From an uncultured Planctomycetaceae bacterium (GTDB lineage: Bacteria > Planctomycetota > Planctomycetia > Planctomycetales > Planctomycetaceae), in assembly GCA_903896675.1 (NCBI GenBank), contig CAITYU010000289.1:1-41804 (forward strand): DNA of 41,804 nucleotides. The letters run 5' to 3'. Of this stretch, positions 1-9,163 are shown piece by piece (within the stretch, counting starts at the first letter, position 1; every line of letters begins with the position of its first letter). The position numbers and the translations under genes were made by a program. The notes below the pieces were generated by a model, which was not told the origin of the DNA, did not search any database, and saw only the letters and a program-made list of their open reading frames with translations.

Positions 1-194
1 TCTGCCAGCACTTCCGACTCCAGACGCCGAAACTCAGCCTCCCCGGATGTCTCAAAGATCTGACGCACTGTCAGCCCGGCCCGCTGCTCGATCGCCCGAT
101 CACAATCCACCCACGACCACCCCAGCCGACCGGCCAGCCGAGGTGCAACGCTGGATTTCCCAGAAGCACGGTATCCTATCAGGCTGATCACCAT
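1..194 (-). CDS. aroK: Shikimate kinase, N-terminal part (cut by window edge)
   Basis: Shikimate kinase phosphorylates shikimate with ATP in the cytoplasm, the fifth step of the chorismate pathway. Only the first 64 codons are in the window. The translation starts MVISLIGYRASGKSS, which holds the P-loop GxxxxGKS at residues 7-14. Asp30 and Asp32 in VDCD match the shikimate-binding Asp region, and Arg56 in GEAEFRR matches the conserved substrate-binding arginine. The ATG at 192-194 shares one base with the TGA of the upstream aroDE gene (TGATG), a layout typical of translational coupling. Two consecutive shikimate-pathway steps plus the kinase therefore sit in one operon. The identification is firm although the C-terminal lid domain is not visible. 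Confidence 0.9.
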   Translation of the reverse strand, partial: MVISLIGYRASGKSSVAPRLAGRLGWSWVDCDRAIEQRAGLTVRQIFETSGEAEFRRLESEVLA

Positions 195-1711
195 CAGGAC
201 TCACCACCACTCTGCTCAGGACTGACGATCGTTCTCGCTGCCGCATTCGAACGACGCAGTGTGTCCGCCATGTATTCCACAGGAGCCTCATATCCGGTGA
301 ACAGCGCAAACTGCAGTGCCGCCTGCCGAATAAACATTTCCACCCCACTGACCACAGCACAGCCACGGTTACGAGCCTGCTTCAGCAGCAGCGTCTGCTC
401 AGGGTTGTAGACTGTGTCAAACACCAGCGTGCTGTCGCTGAGCCAGTGCTGTTCAAATGGTGTCTCGTCCACGTTCGGATGCATCCCCACCGCCGTGCAG
501 TTCACCAGCACATCACAGGTTTCAGATCCACGATTCTCCCAGGACGTAAACTGACACCCCAGCTCCCCTGCCAGCGACTTCCCACGATCCCGCGATCGGT
601 TCGTTAATGTCACCACAGCGCCCTGCTGCAGCAATCCATGACCCACAGCACGAGCAGCGCCGCCAGCACCCAGGATCAGTACCTTCCGAGCTGCGAGGTC
701 AGGAATACAGCCCGCCTTCCGCAATCCCTCCTGTATTGCGGAAATTGCCGCAGGAGCATCCGTATTGGTCGCACACCACTGCCCACCGCGACGAAACAGA
801 GTATTTGCCGCCCCCATCAGGTCCGTTGCCTCATCCATCTGCTCCGCATACTGCAGCACACCCTCCTTGTGCGGGATCGTGACGCTGTAGCCCGCCACCT
901 GCAGTCGCTCAAGCTCATTCAGTGACTCCTGCAAACGGTCCGGTGGTACCCGAATCGGCACATACACCGCATTCAGCCCCAACCTGCGATAGGCCGCATT
1001 GTGAATCAGCGGACTTTTACTCTGTGCAATCGGATCCCCTATCACCGCAAACACCGCTGTCCGCTCACTGATATGGTCAAAACGATACAGATTTCGCACC
1101 TCCGCCCAGCTCAACTGTCCCGGAGCCATCTCACGCTCGCGACTGAAACTGGCGTATGTGAACGGCGACCCATACCGACCACACAGAACACGACTGATGG
1201 TCCCCATCTCACCCATACAGAAACCAACTGTCGGCACATCCGCCGCACCCACCATCTCCAGCATCCTCACATTGTCACCCGGCGAATTCGCCATGGTCAC
1301 AATCTTGATCACATCCGGATCCAGCTTCGCCATCCGCTGGTAAATATCAAACAGCTCCAGCGGAGTCTCATCGAAGTTGTGATAACTGACGATCCGCTTC
1401 GTTTTTCCATAACGACGAATCGAACCCGCCACATCCACTTCCAGATCCACATACTCCGCACCCCCGATGATCGCCTCCCGCAGAATCGCCAACCGCTGGT
1501 CTTCCGTACCAAACCAGCGTCCCCGATCCGCCTTGCGACGACAGGTCACAACCACCGGAGTCGGACGATCCTTCAGCAGACGCCCGATGTCCGGCCGCTT
1601 CCGCATGAAGTCCACTCGCAACTCCACCAGCTCTGCACCCTTTTCCGCCAGCGCCCGGTGCTCTTCCATCATGGACGAATGCCGAGTTCGCCCCAGACTG
1701 ATACAAATCAT
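194..1711 (-). CDS. aroDE: Bifunctional 3-dehydroquinate dehydratase (type I) / shikimate dehydrogenase
   Basis: The 505-residue protein fuses two consecutive chorismate-pathway enzymes: dehydration of 3-dehydroquinate, then NADPH reduction of 3-dehydroshikimate. Residues 1-~212 are a type I dehydroquinase, with Glu30/Arg32 in ELRVD, catalytic His111 in SYHNF and Schiff-base Lys136 in VIKIVT. Residues ~218-500 are an AroE domain, with the shikimate-binding SKSP at 231-234, catalytic Lys282 in TIPHK, Asp318 in TNTD and the nucleotide-binding GAGGAARA near 348-355. The start MICISLG is the usual type I dehydroquinase start. The gene follows argC after 43 bases and overlaps aroK by one base. Such fusions are known from plants, chlamydiae and planctomycetes; most bacteria keep the genes separate. 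Confidence 0.95.
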   Translation of the reverse strand: MICISLGRTRHSSMMEEHRALAEKGAELVELRVDFMRKRPDIGRLLKDRPTPVVVTCRRKADRGRWFGTEDQRLAILREAIIGGAEYVDLEVDVAGSIRRYGKTKRIVSYHNFDETPLELFDIYQRMAKLDPDVIKIVTMANSPGDNVRMLEMVGAADVPTVGFCMGEMGTISRVLCGRYGSPFTYASFSREREMAPGQLSWAEVRNLYRFDHISERTAVFAVIGDPIAQSKSPLIHNAAYRRLGLNAVYVPIRVPPDRLQESLNELERLQVAGYSVTIPHKEGVLQYAEQMDEATDLMGAANTLFRRGGQWCATNTDAPAAISAIQEGLRKAGCIPDLAARKVLILGAGGAARAVGHGLLQQGAVVTLTNRSRDRGKSLAGELGCQFTSWENRGSETCDVLVNCTAVGMHPNVDETPFEQHWLSDSTLVFDTVYNPEQTLLLKQARNRGCAVVSGVEMFIRQAALQFALFTGYEAPVEYMADTLRRSNAAARTIVSPEQSGGES

Positions 1712-1754
1712 CGCTTCTTCCCGACTGTGCGAGTCGCCCTCGAAATACTCAAAT

Positions 1755-2765
1755 TCACAGCAGTCCCGTCCGCTGATCCAGACCCAGCAGCAGATTCATG
1801 TTCTGAATCGCCACACCACTGGCACCCTTCACCAGATTGTCAATCACTGCCAGAATCACCAGCTGGTCCCGATTGAATCGCACAGTAATGTCGCAGAAAT
1901 TCGAGTACGCCACGTCCTTCGTTGCGGGAATGTGATCCACCACCCGAACAAACGGCTGCCCCTCATAGTATCGACGATAAACCGACAGCAGTTCGGCCTG
2001 CGTTCGCGACTGCAGCAGACGCGGATAAATCGAACAGAAAATACCCCGATCCATCGGCATCAGGTGCGGATTAAACGCCACCTGAACCTCACGACCACCC
2101 ACATCCGTCAGAACCTGCTCGATCTCCGGAGTATGACGATGATTGCCAATGCTGTATGCCGTCACACTCTCATTGCACTCTGAATACAGGTTGGACAGCT
2201 TTGGAGTCCTGCCCGCACCACTGATGCCACTCTTCGCGTCAATCACAATTCCCGATGGTTCAATCAATCCCTCCGCTATCAGCGGTGCCAGGGCCAGAAT
2301 CGACGTACTGGTATAACAGCCCGGATTGGCCACCAGCCGGGCCGGTGGAATCAATGCCCCAAAGATCTCCGGCAACCCGTAAACCGCCTGCGGCAGACGT
2401 CCCGCATCCGTGTGCACATGACCGTACCACTGCTGATAAACCCCGGGATCCCGCAAGCGGTAGTCCGCACTGAGATCCACGACGCGACACCCAGCCTCAA
2501 GCAGCTTCGGTACCGCCTCCATACTGGCAGTGTGCGGCAGACAGCAGAAGGCAATGTCACAACGACTGCCCACCTCCTCCGGTGACAGATTCTCACAATG
2601 CAGATCAAACAGACCCGTCAAAGAGGGATGAATTGACGCTATCGTCGGACTGTCCGTCTGACGAGTCGTTGCCGCAACAACCCTGGCCGTCGGATGACGC
2701 GCCAGTATCCGAAACAACTCCAGCGCCGTGTAACCGGTCGCACCCAGAATCGCTATTCGAGCCAT
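1755..2765 (-). CDS. argC: N-acetyl-gamma-glutamyl-phosphate reductase
   Basis: ArgC reduces N-acetylglutamyl 5-phosphate to the semialdehyde in arginine biosynthesis. The 336-residue protein begins [17 protein letters not shown], with the NAD(P)-binding GATGYT at 8-13. It carries the catalytic cysteine in ANPGCYTS (Cys150) and the HRHTPEI histidine motif typical of type 1 ArgC. The reading frame stays open upstream to 2984, but the family match begins at the ATG at 2763-2765 and the length then fits the family, so I chose this start. It is the first gene of a probable argC-aroDE-aroK transcript, 43 bases ahead of aroDE. A 183-base gap separates it from the preceding gene and probably holds its promoter. 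Confidence 0.95.
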   Translation of the reverse strand: MARIAILGATGYTALELFRILARHPTARVVAATTRQTDSPTIASIHPSLTGLFDLHCENLSPEEVGSRCDIAFCCLPHTASMEAVPKLLEAGCRVVDLSADYRLRDPGVYQQWYGHVHTDAGRLPQAVYGLPEIFGALIPPARLVANPGCYTSTSILALAPLIAEGLIEPSGIVIDAKSGISGAGRTPKLSNLYSECNESVTAYSIGNHRHTPEIEQVLTDVGGREVQVAFNPHLMPMDRGIFCSIYPRLLQSRTQAELLSVYRRYYEGQPFVRVVDHIPATKDVAYSNFCDITVRFNRDQLVILAVIDNLVKGASGVAIQNMNLLLGLDQRTGLL

Positions 2766-2772
2766 ATCAGTC

Positions 2773-2820
2773 GCCGAACCGCCGCTGTCAGAAACACACG
2801 TGGAAAACATCCGGTTCGGC
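2773..2820. repeat. Inverted repeat in the argC leader
   Basis: Nine-base arms GCCGAACCG (2773-2781) and CGGTTCGGC (2812-2820) are perfectly complementary around a 30-base loop, just upstream of the argC start codon. They could form a leader hairpin near the translation start or mark a two-site operator. No T-run follows, so it is not an intrinsic terminator. The role is unknown. Confidence 0.3.
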
Positions 2821-2947
2821 AGCAAAACGCTGCGCAAACTCGCAGAATGCCCCAGTATATCGGGCTGCGCGAGACTAAGACAGAGTGCATGCGCGGGATT
2901 CTGACCGACAATCGCAGGGAAATTCACACAACTGCTGGCACAAGGCC

Positions 2948-4156
2948 TCAAAACAGGCGTTTTTGCCCCGGAAAACCGGCCCACTGCGGTGACGGCTCAA
3001 TACCACCCCGACTGCCCGGCCTCGACACCGCATCAATCATGCCCCGGTGCATCGTCGGCTCAAATTCAGCTCGCGGCGGCACTGACAATGCACCAGCAGA
3101 TCCCGCTGCCGGACGACGAGGAACCGGAGCCTGCAAGCGAAAATCCCGGTAACCCGGTAACCCACTACGCTCCCTCGACCCTCCGAATTTCACGTCCGCA
3201 GACCTCTCCGACCCGGTGGTCTCAAGTCCCCCTGCGTCGGTCTGTTTGCCCGCCTTCTCCCGAGTTTCCGGGGTCTGCGATCGGATCACCGCACCGGTCC
3301 CACCAGACATCGCTCCAGACACCCGCGACTGCAGAACAGTCCCCGCTGCCACCGGTTGCAATGCCACCATCTCCACCCGAGAAGGCTCGCCATGATTCAA
3401 CCGCGGCATCCCCGCACGAATCCACGCCAGCCAGTTTTTCTCCAGCAACTCCACCCCGGCATGATCAAAATTGTCACGGATGGCCCCCTCCCACCCCCCG
3501 GTCTCCGCGTCACCAAGAAACTTCAGATACGCCGTTCGACCTCCCTGCTGCACCAGAAAATCCGCCAGTGCATAACCCTGTGCATACAGAATCAGCATCC
3601 GCCGCGCATCCTCAGGATACTCCTTCATGGACAGCAACTCAGTCAGCGAATAACGCTCCCGAGGGTTTTCAATCACCGACTGCAGCAAATGCAACTGCTT
3701 CCGCTGCTCGGAACTGTGCTCAAACAGAGTTGCTGCTCCCTCATCCGCCCAACGCGGCAAAGGACGCCGAAAATAACTGGCAAACACCGTGTGATTCACT
3801 TCATGCGGCAATACCGAATCCAGAATTCGCTCCAGACTGCCCTGCAGATTCATCCGCCAGTTCAACACCTCACCATTCACAAACTGAAAGGTCGTCGAAC
3901 CACCAGCACCCATCGAACCCACGTTGACAGACACACGACACGGTCGACTCCATTTGGGCATCCGCCGCCCCAGCCAGTGCTCAGCCAGACGACTGCGACA
4001 AACCTCCGCCGCCTCTCCCACGGCCCGCGCCGTCTCAGCATTCGCCGCTGTGACCACAAAGTTCGCCGTCTCGTACTTCTCTGCGGACACGGCCACCGCT
4101 GACAGCAGCAGACTGACCGCAAATGCACGGCAAAACATCATTCCACACGCATCCAT
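2948..4156 (-). CDS. Secreted HExxH zinc metallopeptidase-like protein
   Basis: The 402-residue protein opens with a signal peptide (hydrophobic stretch about residues 11-24, cleavage plausible after AVSA at 25). The core contains H118-E119-V-N-H122, an HExxH zinc motif, followed by RWADEGAA with Glu139 in the position of the third (gluzincin) ligand. This gives the outline of a small peptidase MA-type fold. From about residue 265 the sequence becomes a Pro/Arg/Gly/Ser-rich tail with no recognisable domain. It acts outside the cytoplasm if active; the substrate is unknown. An in-frame ATG pair at residues 6-7 is an alternative start. It is separated from argC by 182 bases. The metallopeptidase assignment rests on the motif only. 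Confidence 0.75.
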   Translation of the reverse strand: MDACGMMFCRAFAVSLLLSAVAVSAEKYETANFVVTAANAETARAVGEAAEVCRSRLAEHWLGRRMPKWSRPCRVSVNVGSMGAGGSTTFQFVNGEVLNWRMNLQGSLERILDSVLPHEVNHTVFASYFRRPLPRWADEGAATLFEHSSEQRKQLHLLQSVIENPRERYSLTELLSMKEYPEDARRMLILYAQGYALADFLVQQGGRTAYLKFLGDAETGGWEGAIRDNFDHAGVELLEKNWLAWIRAGMPRLNHGEPSRVEMVALQPVAAGTVLQSRVSGAMSGGTGAVIRSQTPETREKAGKQTDAGGLETTGSERSADVKFGGSRERSGLPGYRDFRLQAPVPRRPAAGSAGALSVPPRAEFEPTMHRGMIDAVSRPGSRGGIEPSPQWAGFPGQKRLF

Positions 4157-4282
4157 GCTGTGTTCCCGTCATCACTGCTGCACTGCCACCGGATCCCGAC
4201 GCGTCCCTGCGCCTCCGGCAGTTTTTGCCGATCTTACACCACTCCTGCCAAAAAATGCCAGACCAGTTCAGAAGACCCCGCT

Positions 4283-5371
4283 TCAGAACAGCGTTCGCTG
4301 CCCCGCAGCGTCGGCAGGCGGCCTGAACAGGTCCGTCCGCAGTGCCGGCAACTGCTCGGAAAGCCCGCTCCTCACCCGATTCACCCGAAACAAAGCCGAT
4401 ATCTGCTCAGAAAAAATCCCTGTCCCCCGCATCCGCACGTGAAACTCACTCTGACTCAGTCGCCCCCCACGAATCGATTGCAGCCGCGAACGCACCTTCT
4501 GCTCCTCGTCCGGACGATGACGCTGCAGCCACTCCAGAAAGACCGGCTCCACAGTCAATGGAAGACGCACCATAATGTAACCGGCCGATTTCGCTCCAGC
4601 GGCCGCAGCTCGCTGCAGCACCTCCGGAAAATCTGAATCCGTCAGTCCCGGAATCAGCGGTGCAGCCATCAGATGCACAGGAATCCCCGCCGTCGAAAGC
4701 TTTCGCACTGCCTCCAGACGGGCTGCAGGAGCAGAACAGGCGGGCTCCAGTACCTTTGTCAGCTCCTGATCCATGGTACTGAGGCTGATCGCCACACGAC
4801 ACAACCCCTGCCCCGCCAGCTCTGACAACAGGTCCAGATCCCGGACAATCAAAGCATTCTTGGTTATCAGCGAAACAGGCTGTCGAGCCTCCAGAGCAAC
4901 CTCCAGGCAACTCCGGGTAATTCGCAACTCTCGCTCCACCGGCTGATAACAGTCCGTTACACCCGACAGCATGATCGCTTCACAGGCATATGCAGGCCGA
5001 GCCAGCCAGTGGCGAAACAGACGAGGAGCATCGTCTCTGTAAAAAATCTTCGTTTCAAAGTCCAGACCAGCACTCAAACCCAGATACTCATGGGTCGGTC
5101 GAGCATAACAGTAGCTGCAGCCATGCAGACAACCACGATAGGGATTCAGACTGTAACGAAATGGTATGTCAGGACTGTCGTTCTCAGAAATGATGGACTT
5201 CGCCGAATCCCGAAAGTACTCCGTCCGCGGACGTCGCAGACCCTCCAGAAACTCCTCATCGAACTCCAGTTGCTCGTAATCGGACTCACGAATCACCGGC
5301 AGAAAACGGTTGGCCGGATTACCGGCAGCCCCTCGACCAGTCGGAATCGGCTGATCTGATCCTGTTGTCAT
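4283..5371 (-). CDS. SplB-like radical SAM protein (PA0069/Rv2578c type)
   Basis: The 362-residue protein carries the radical SAM cluster motif Cys81-x3-Cys85-x2-Cys88 inside NPYRGCLHGCSYCYARPTH, with the tyrosine/alanine context typical of the PA0069/Rv2578c family related to spore photoproduct lyase. Further conserved pieces are SGVTDCYQPVE, a SAM/substrate-contact segment, and SLITKNALIVRD. The family is widespread but its reaction is not established. The protein is cytoplasmic, with a likely disordered first 30 residues. It is divergent from the small secreted protein at 5634, with a 262-base intergenic region in which I found no convincing promoter. Family placement is confident, function is not. 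Confidence 0.85.
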   Translation of the reverse strand: MTTGSDQPIPTGRGAAGNPANRFLPVIRESDYEQLEFDEEFLEGLRRPRTEYFRDSAKSIISENDSPDIPFRYSLNPYRGCLHGCSYCYARPTHEYLGLSAGLDFETKIFYRDDAPRLFRHWLARPAYACEAIMLSGVTDCYQPVERELRITRSCLEVALEARQPVSLITKNALIVRDLDLLSELAGQGLCRVAISLSTMDQELTKVLEPACSAPAARLEAVRKLSTAGIPVHLMAAPLIPGLTDSDFPEVLQRAAAAGAKSAGYIMVRLPLTVEPVFLEWLQRHRPDEEQKVRSRLQSIRGGRLSQSEFHVRMRGTGIFSEQISALFRVNRVRSGLSEQLPALRTDLFRPPADAAGQRTLF

Positions 5372-5633
5372 GCCAATCCCCTCAGAGACAACCTGACAGG
5401 TTCTCCCGATACCCCCGCTTTCTGATTGTATTTCCAGACTACCCCCCGCGACACCCTCAATCCACGAATGTTCGGCAGAATCCGCCGGGGTATTTCCCGC
5501 GCTTTCCGAAATCCTGCAGCTTCTCGGCTGCAGAAACCCGTTTTGTCAGACCGATAAACAAATCAGGACGAGTGATGGACGGAGCGGTTTCCTGGCTCGT
5601 TCGCACTGAGTTTCTCACTTCAAAGGCGTTGAG

Positions 5634-6167
5634 ATGCGAAAATATACGTTGCTGAATCGGATGGCCAGCATCGCTGCATGTGTCGGAATGCTGCTCACAG
5701 GAGTTTCTTCAGCCTTCGAAGGCAATCGTGCCCCCATCGCGAAGGATGTGGAAATCAGTGCACGTGGCACCCTTCAGGGTCAGGTGCTGACTCCCGCAGG
5801 AACCCCGATTGCCAACGCCCCAGTGCGATTGGCATGGCAGGGGACCCCCGTTGCCGAAACCAAAACGACCGCAGAAGGTCGCTTCGTGATCTCCGGAGTT
5901 CGCAGCGGTGTGCACGAACTGTCCGTAGGTTCGTCGCAGTCTTCGCTGCGTCTCTGGAAGAATGGAACGGCCCCGGCCAACTCCCTCCAGACTGTTTCAG
6001 TCACTGAAAATGAACAAGTCGTCCGTGGACAGTTTGCTGACGGTGTCGTTGGCAGCACGAACTCCACGTTCATCACCATCGCAGCCGTTGCTGGTGTTGC
6101 CGTGGGTACGACTGCCCTCGTGATCGCCGCGAATAACGACGATGAGTCTGCTCCTGCATCTCCCTGA
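5634..6167 (+). CDS. Secreted carboxypeptidase-regulatory-like (transthyretin-fold) protein
   Basis: The 177-residue protein has an N-terminal signal sequence (about residues 9-27, cleavage near SSAFEG). It then carries one beta-sandwich of the carboxypeptidase regulatory-like type: a GTLQGQVLTPAGTPIANAPV strand pair, then TTAEGRFVISGVRSGVHELSV. This fold often occurs in surface or adhesion proteins. Near the C-terminus lies a hydrophobic Ala/Val/Gly stretch (about 146-167, TFITIAAVAGVAVGTTALVI) that could be a membrane anchor, followed by an acidic tail. It is a single-gene unit: its own upstream region of over 250 bases and a strong terminator 38 bases after the stop. The specific role is unknown. 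Confidence 0.8.
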   Translation: MRKYTLLNRMASIAACVGMLLTGVSSAFEGNRAPIAKDVEISARGTLQGQVLTPAGTPIANAPVRLAWQGTPVAETKTTAEGRFVISGVRSGVHELSVGSSQSSLRLWKNGTAPANSLQTVSVTENEQVVRGQFADGVVGSTNSTFITIAAVAGVAVGTTALVIAANNDDESAPASP

Positions 6168-6205
6168 GCCGCAGGTCATCTCCTGAAGAAAATCATGCAC
6201 AGCAG

Positions 6206-6233
6206 ACGGCTCGCTTAACGCGAGCCGTTTTTT
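6206..6233 (+). terminator. Intrinsic terminator after the 177-residue secreted protein
   Basis: The perfect nine-base stem ACGGCTCGC (6206-6214) / GCGAGCCGT (6220-6228) closes a TTAAC loop and runs into six T (6228-6233). It lies 38 bases beyond the stop at 6167 and 14 bases before the end of the convergent hemL gene, so it ends the plus-strand transcript. Confidence 0.9.
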
Positions 6234-6246
6234 CGTGCGCACAGAT

Positions 6247-7554
6247 TCAGGCCGCAGCAATCTCACGGAACGCAACCTCCGCCGCTGCCCCCGTTGACAA
6301 AATGTCCTCGTCAGTGTGAACCGCCGAAATAAACATCGCCTCAAACTGACTGCAGGGCAGATAGACCCCGCGATTCAGCAGTCCGTGAAACCAGGTTGCA
6401 AACCGAGCAGTATCAGAGCGGGATGCAGACTCGAGGTCCGTCACCGGACGGTCCGTCATGAACACCGTCAGCATACTGCCCACACGGTTGATGCTGACCG
6501 GTATGCCGGCTCGCCCCGCAGCCGCGCGAAACTGACTCTCCAGAGCCAGTCCCAACTGCTCCAGCCTCGCGTAGGGACTGCTGCTGCGAATCAATTCCAG
6601 CATCGCCCTTCCAGCAGCCATCGCCACTGGATTACCCGACAATGTCCCCGCCTGATACACCCGCCCGGCAGGTGACACGCACTTCATGATGTCGGCCCGC
6701 CCGCCATAAGCACCAACCGGCATTCCGGCTCCCAGAATCTTCCCCAGAGTCGTCATGTCCGGCGTTATTCCGAACAACTCCTGTGCCCCCCCGGCTGCCA
6801 GACGAAAACCCGTCATCACCTCATCAAAAATCAGCACCGTGCCATGGTGATGACACAACCGACGCAACTCACCCAGAAACTCACTCGTCGGAATCACACA
6901 CCCCATGTTTCCAACCACAGGCTCAATGATGACAGCCGCCAGCTGATCACCGTTGACGGCAAACGCCTGCCGCAACTTCTCCGTGTCGTTGTATGGCAAC
7001 ACCAGAGTATCCGCAGTGGCACCGGCCGGAACACCGGGACTGGATGGACATCCCAAAGTCAGAGCACCGCTGCCGGCCGCCACCAGCAGACTATCAACAT
7101 GTCCGTGATAACAGCCGGCAAACTTGATGATGCCGCTGCGGCCCGTGAAACCACGAGCCACACGGATCGCCGACATCGTCGCCTCCGTCCCGGAATTCAC
7201 CATCCGCACCATCTCAATCGATGGTACCATGGAAACCACAAGTTCCGCCAGAGCCCCCTCGGCTGCGGTTGGCGCCCCAAAACTGGTTCCGATCTCCAGC
7301 GCCCCCTGAATGGACTGCAGTATCGCCGGATGCCGATGACCAAACAGATGCGGTCCCCACGAACCGATATAGTCAATAAAACGATTCCCGTCCACATCCG
7401 TCAGGTACGCAGCGTCGCCCCGACGCATGAACGGTGGAGTTCCTCCCACCGCACCAAAGGCCCGCGCCGGACTGTTCACGCCTCCCGGAATCAGCTCCGC
7501 AGCACGCCGAAATAAACGCTCACTCTCCGCACGCAATGACGTATCCACAGACAT
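6247..7554 (-). CDS. hemL: Glutamate-1-semialdehyde 2,1-aminomutase
   Basis: HemL is a PLP enzyme that converts glutamate-1-semialdehyde to 5-aminolevulinate in C5-route tetrapyrrole synthesis. The 435-residue protein shows the family start LIPGGVNSPARAF, the gating-loop region SSPGVPAG, IFDEVMTGFR (PLP-ring Asp) and TTLGKILGAGMP with Schiff-base lysine at about residue 272. The length is normal. A GTG nine bases further upstream (7563) is possible, but the ATG at 7554 has AAGAG eight bases ahead and begins MSVDTSLRAES. It lies 36 bases downstream of the LRR lipoprotein gene and may be co-transcribed. The end is convergent with the terminator of the preceding plus-strand gene. Confidence 0.96.
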   Translation of the reverse strand: MSVDTSLRAESERLFRRAAELIPGGVNSPARAFGAVGGTPPFMRRGDAAYLTDVDGNRFIDYIGSWGPHLFGHRHPAILQSIQGALEIGTSFGAPTAAEGALAELVVSMVPSIEMVRMVNSGTEATMSAIRVARGFTGRSGIIKFAGCYHGHVDSLLVAAGSGALTLGCPSSPGVPAGATADTLVLPYNDTEKLRQAFAVNGDQLAAVIIEPVVGNMGCVIPTSEFLGELRRLCHHHGTVLIFDEVMTGFRLAAGGAQELFGITPDMTTLGKILGAGMPVGAYGGRADIMKCVSPAGRVYQAGTLSGNPVAMAAGRAMLELIRSSSPYARLEQLGLALESQFRAAAGRAGIPVSINRVGSMLTVFMTDRPVTDLESASRSDTARFATWFHGLLNRGVYLPCSQFEAMFISAVHTDEDILSTGAAAEVAFREIAAA

Positions 7555-7590
7555 TTCAGACACTCTTTCAGCAGCATAGCTGCCCAGGAT

Positions 7591-8883
7591 TCAGTTGACC
7601 TTCAGTTCCAGGCCGGGACGAGCAGCTCGCAGCTTTGCGATCGTTTCCTCAGTCGCCCCAAGATTCGATATGTCCAGATACTTCAGCGCCGGCAGTTGCC
7701 CCAGCTGCACCAGCCCCGCATCGTCAAGCTGAGTACCACCCAGATGCAGCCGCTCCAGCTTCTGCAGTTTCAACAGCACTGGTACAGACTCCGAAGTAAT
7801 CCGAGTCGCCTCCAGATTCAGCTCAGTCAGATTCACCAGCGACCCCAAAGTCGCAAATGACTCGTCCCGGACCTTCTTGATCTCTCGCAGTTCCAGATAT
7901 GTCAGCCCAGTCAGCGCCGCCAGCTCCGGAATCCCGTCGGCCGTCACCAGACGACACTCACTGATATCCAGAAACGCCAGCTTCGTCAGAGATTTCAAAG
8001 CCTTCAGACCCTCATCGTCCAGAGACGTCTCACGAAGCTCCAGTCGCGTCAGCTCGCGACACTCCGCCAGCTTTGCAACACCCGCTCCCGTCACGTCCGC
8101 AAGGCGACAGCCAAAACGCCTGAGATTTTTCAGCCTGCCAATATCCTGCAACCCGATGTCCGTCAGACGTGTCGCCTCCATCTGCAGCTGTTCCAGTGTC
8201 ACCATTCCCGTGATCACAGGCATCGCCGCATCACTGATCTCCGTGTTGTAGTTCAGGTTCAGCGACTTCAGCGGCAACTTCGCCAGCGAAGTCAGACAGG
8301 CATCCGTCGCTTTCGACTTCTCCAGCTGAACGTCAACCAGAGACTGCATGCCCTCCAGCTGCGCAATCCCGGCGTCCGTCGCATTCGTGTTCCGCAGATC
8401 AATTGCCCGCAGTTTTTTCAGCGATTTGACGAACTTCAGACCGTCATCCGTAAAACCCGAACGCCGCAGAATCAATGCCTCCAGATTCGGCAGCCCCGAA
8501 GCAATCTTCAGTGTACCGTCACCAAGGCTGGAAGCGTCCGTCAGATCCAGTCGCTTCAGACTCGTCAGTGCAGCCAGAGGCGGCATTGCCTCGTCCTTCA
8601 GCCCCGGTCCACCCAGTCGCAGCACCGTCACACTGCGGAGCCCCGCCAGACTCTGCAGCGCTGCAGCAACATCCTGGTCGGCCGAAACGGACACCTCCGC
8701 CACATTGCCCGCAGCATTCTTCTTCAGACTGAAGCCCGCCTGCTCCAGTGCCGCCACCGCTGCCGGATCATCCGCCGATACGGTCGCTGCACCACCGGCA
8801 GAACCTGAGCCACCCGGAGTCCCGGAATTGCAGGATGCAGTCAGCAACAGCAACAGAACTGAAAACAGACGCAGATTGTTCAT
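7591..8883 (-). CDS. Leucine-rich-repeat lipoprotein
   Basis: From the ATG at 8881-8883 the 430-residue product begins MNNLRLFSVLLLLLTASCNSG, a lipoprotein signal with lipobox LTASC (lipidated Cys18). A Gly/Ser/Ala linker follows. From about residue 75 to the end the protein is a run of roughly 14 leucine-rich repeats of about 24 residues with the pattern LxxLxxLxLxxTxIxDxGL, the bacterial LRR type common in planctomycetes. The frame is open 17 codons further upstream, but that would spoil the signal peptide. It is probably a periplasmic or outer-surface scaffold that binds protein partners. It lies upstream of hemL by 36 bases; no functional link is evident. Confidence 0.85.
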   Translation of the reverse strand: MNNLRLFSVLLLLLTASCNSGTPGGSGSAGGAATVSADDPAAVAALEQAGFSLKKNAAGNVAEVSVSADQDVAAALQSLAGLRSVTVLRLGGPGLKDEAMPPLAALTSLKRLDLTDASSLGDGTLKIASGLPNLEALILRRSGFTDDGLKFVKSLKKLRAIDLRNTNATDAGIAQLEGMQSLVDVQLEKSKATDACLTSLAKLPLKSLNLNYNTEISDAAMPVITGMVTLEQLQMEATRLTDIGLQDIGRLKNLRRFGCRLADVTGAGVAKLAECRELTRLELRETSLDDEGLKALKSLTKLAFLDISECRLVTADGIPELAALTGLTYLELREIKKVRDESFATLGSLVNLTELNLEATRITSESVPVLLKLQKLERLHLGGTQLDDAGLVQLGQLPALKYLDISNLGATEETIAKLRAARPGLELKVN

Positions 8884-8977
8884 GGTATGGACCGCAAGAC
8901 TGTCACTACCCGGCAGACAGCAGATCCCTGCCAACGCTTTGCAGGCTGCCCCTCCACAGTGTAAAGCTCGTTACAGG

Positions 8978-8987
8978 TTGCATGCAA
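8978..8987. promoter_or_regulatory. Ten-base palindrome between divergent genes
   Basis: TTGCATGCAA is a perfect palindrome in the 280-base region between the divergent LRR lipoprotein and the cytochrome-tailed protein, about 95 and 177 bases from the two starts. It could be an operator half or a chance palindrome. I found no clear -35/-10 pair around it. Confidence 0.2.
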
Positions 8988-9163
8988 TCAGACCGACGGC
9001 AGTTCCCGCGAGTCCTGCTGGAGTCTCGAAAGGGAAAGTCCCGGCAGACACCGATAACCCCGCCACACACCACCCCCTTCCCGATTGCTTCAGCCGGATG
9101 TTTCCGTCACCATATTCACGTTAGCCAGACCTCCCAATTCAAATCCAATCCGGAGCCCCCGGT

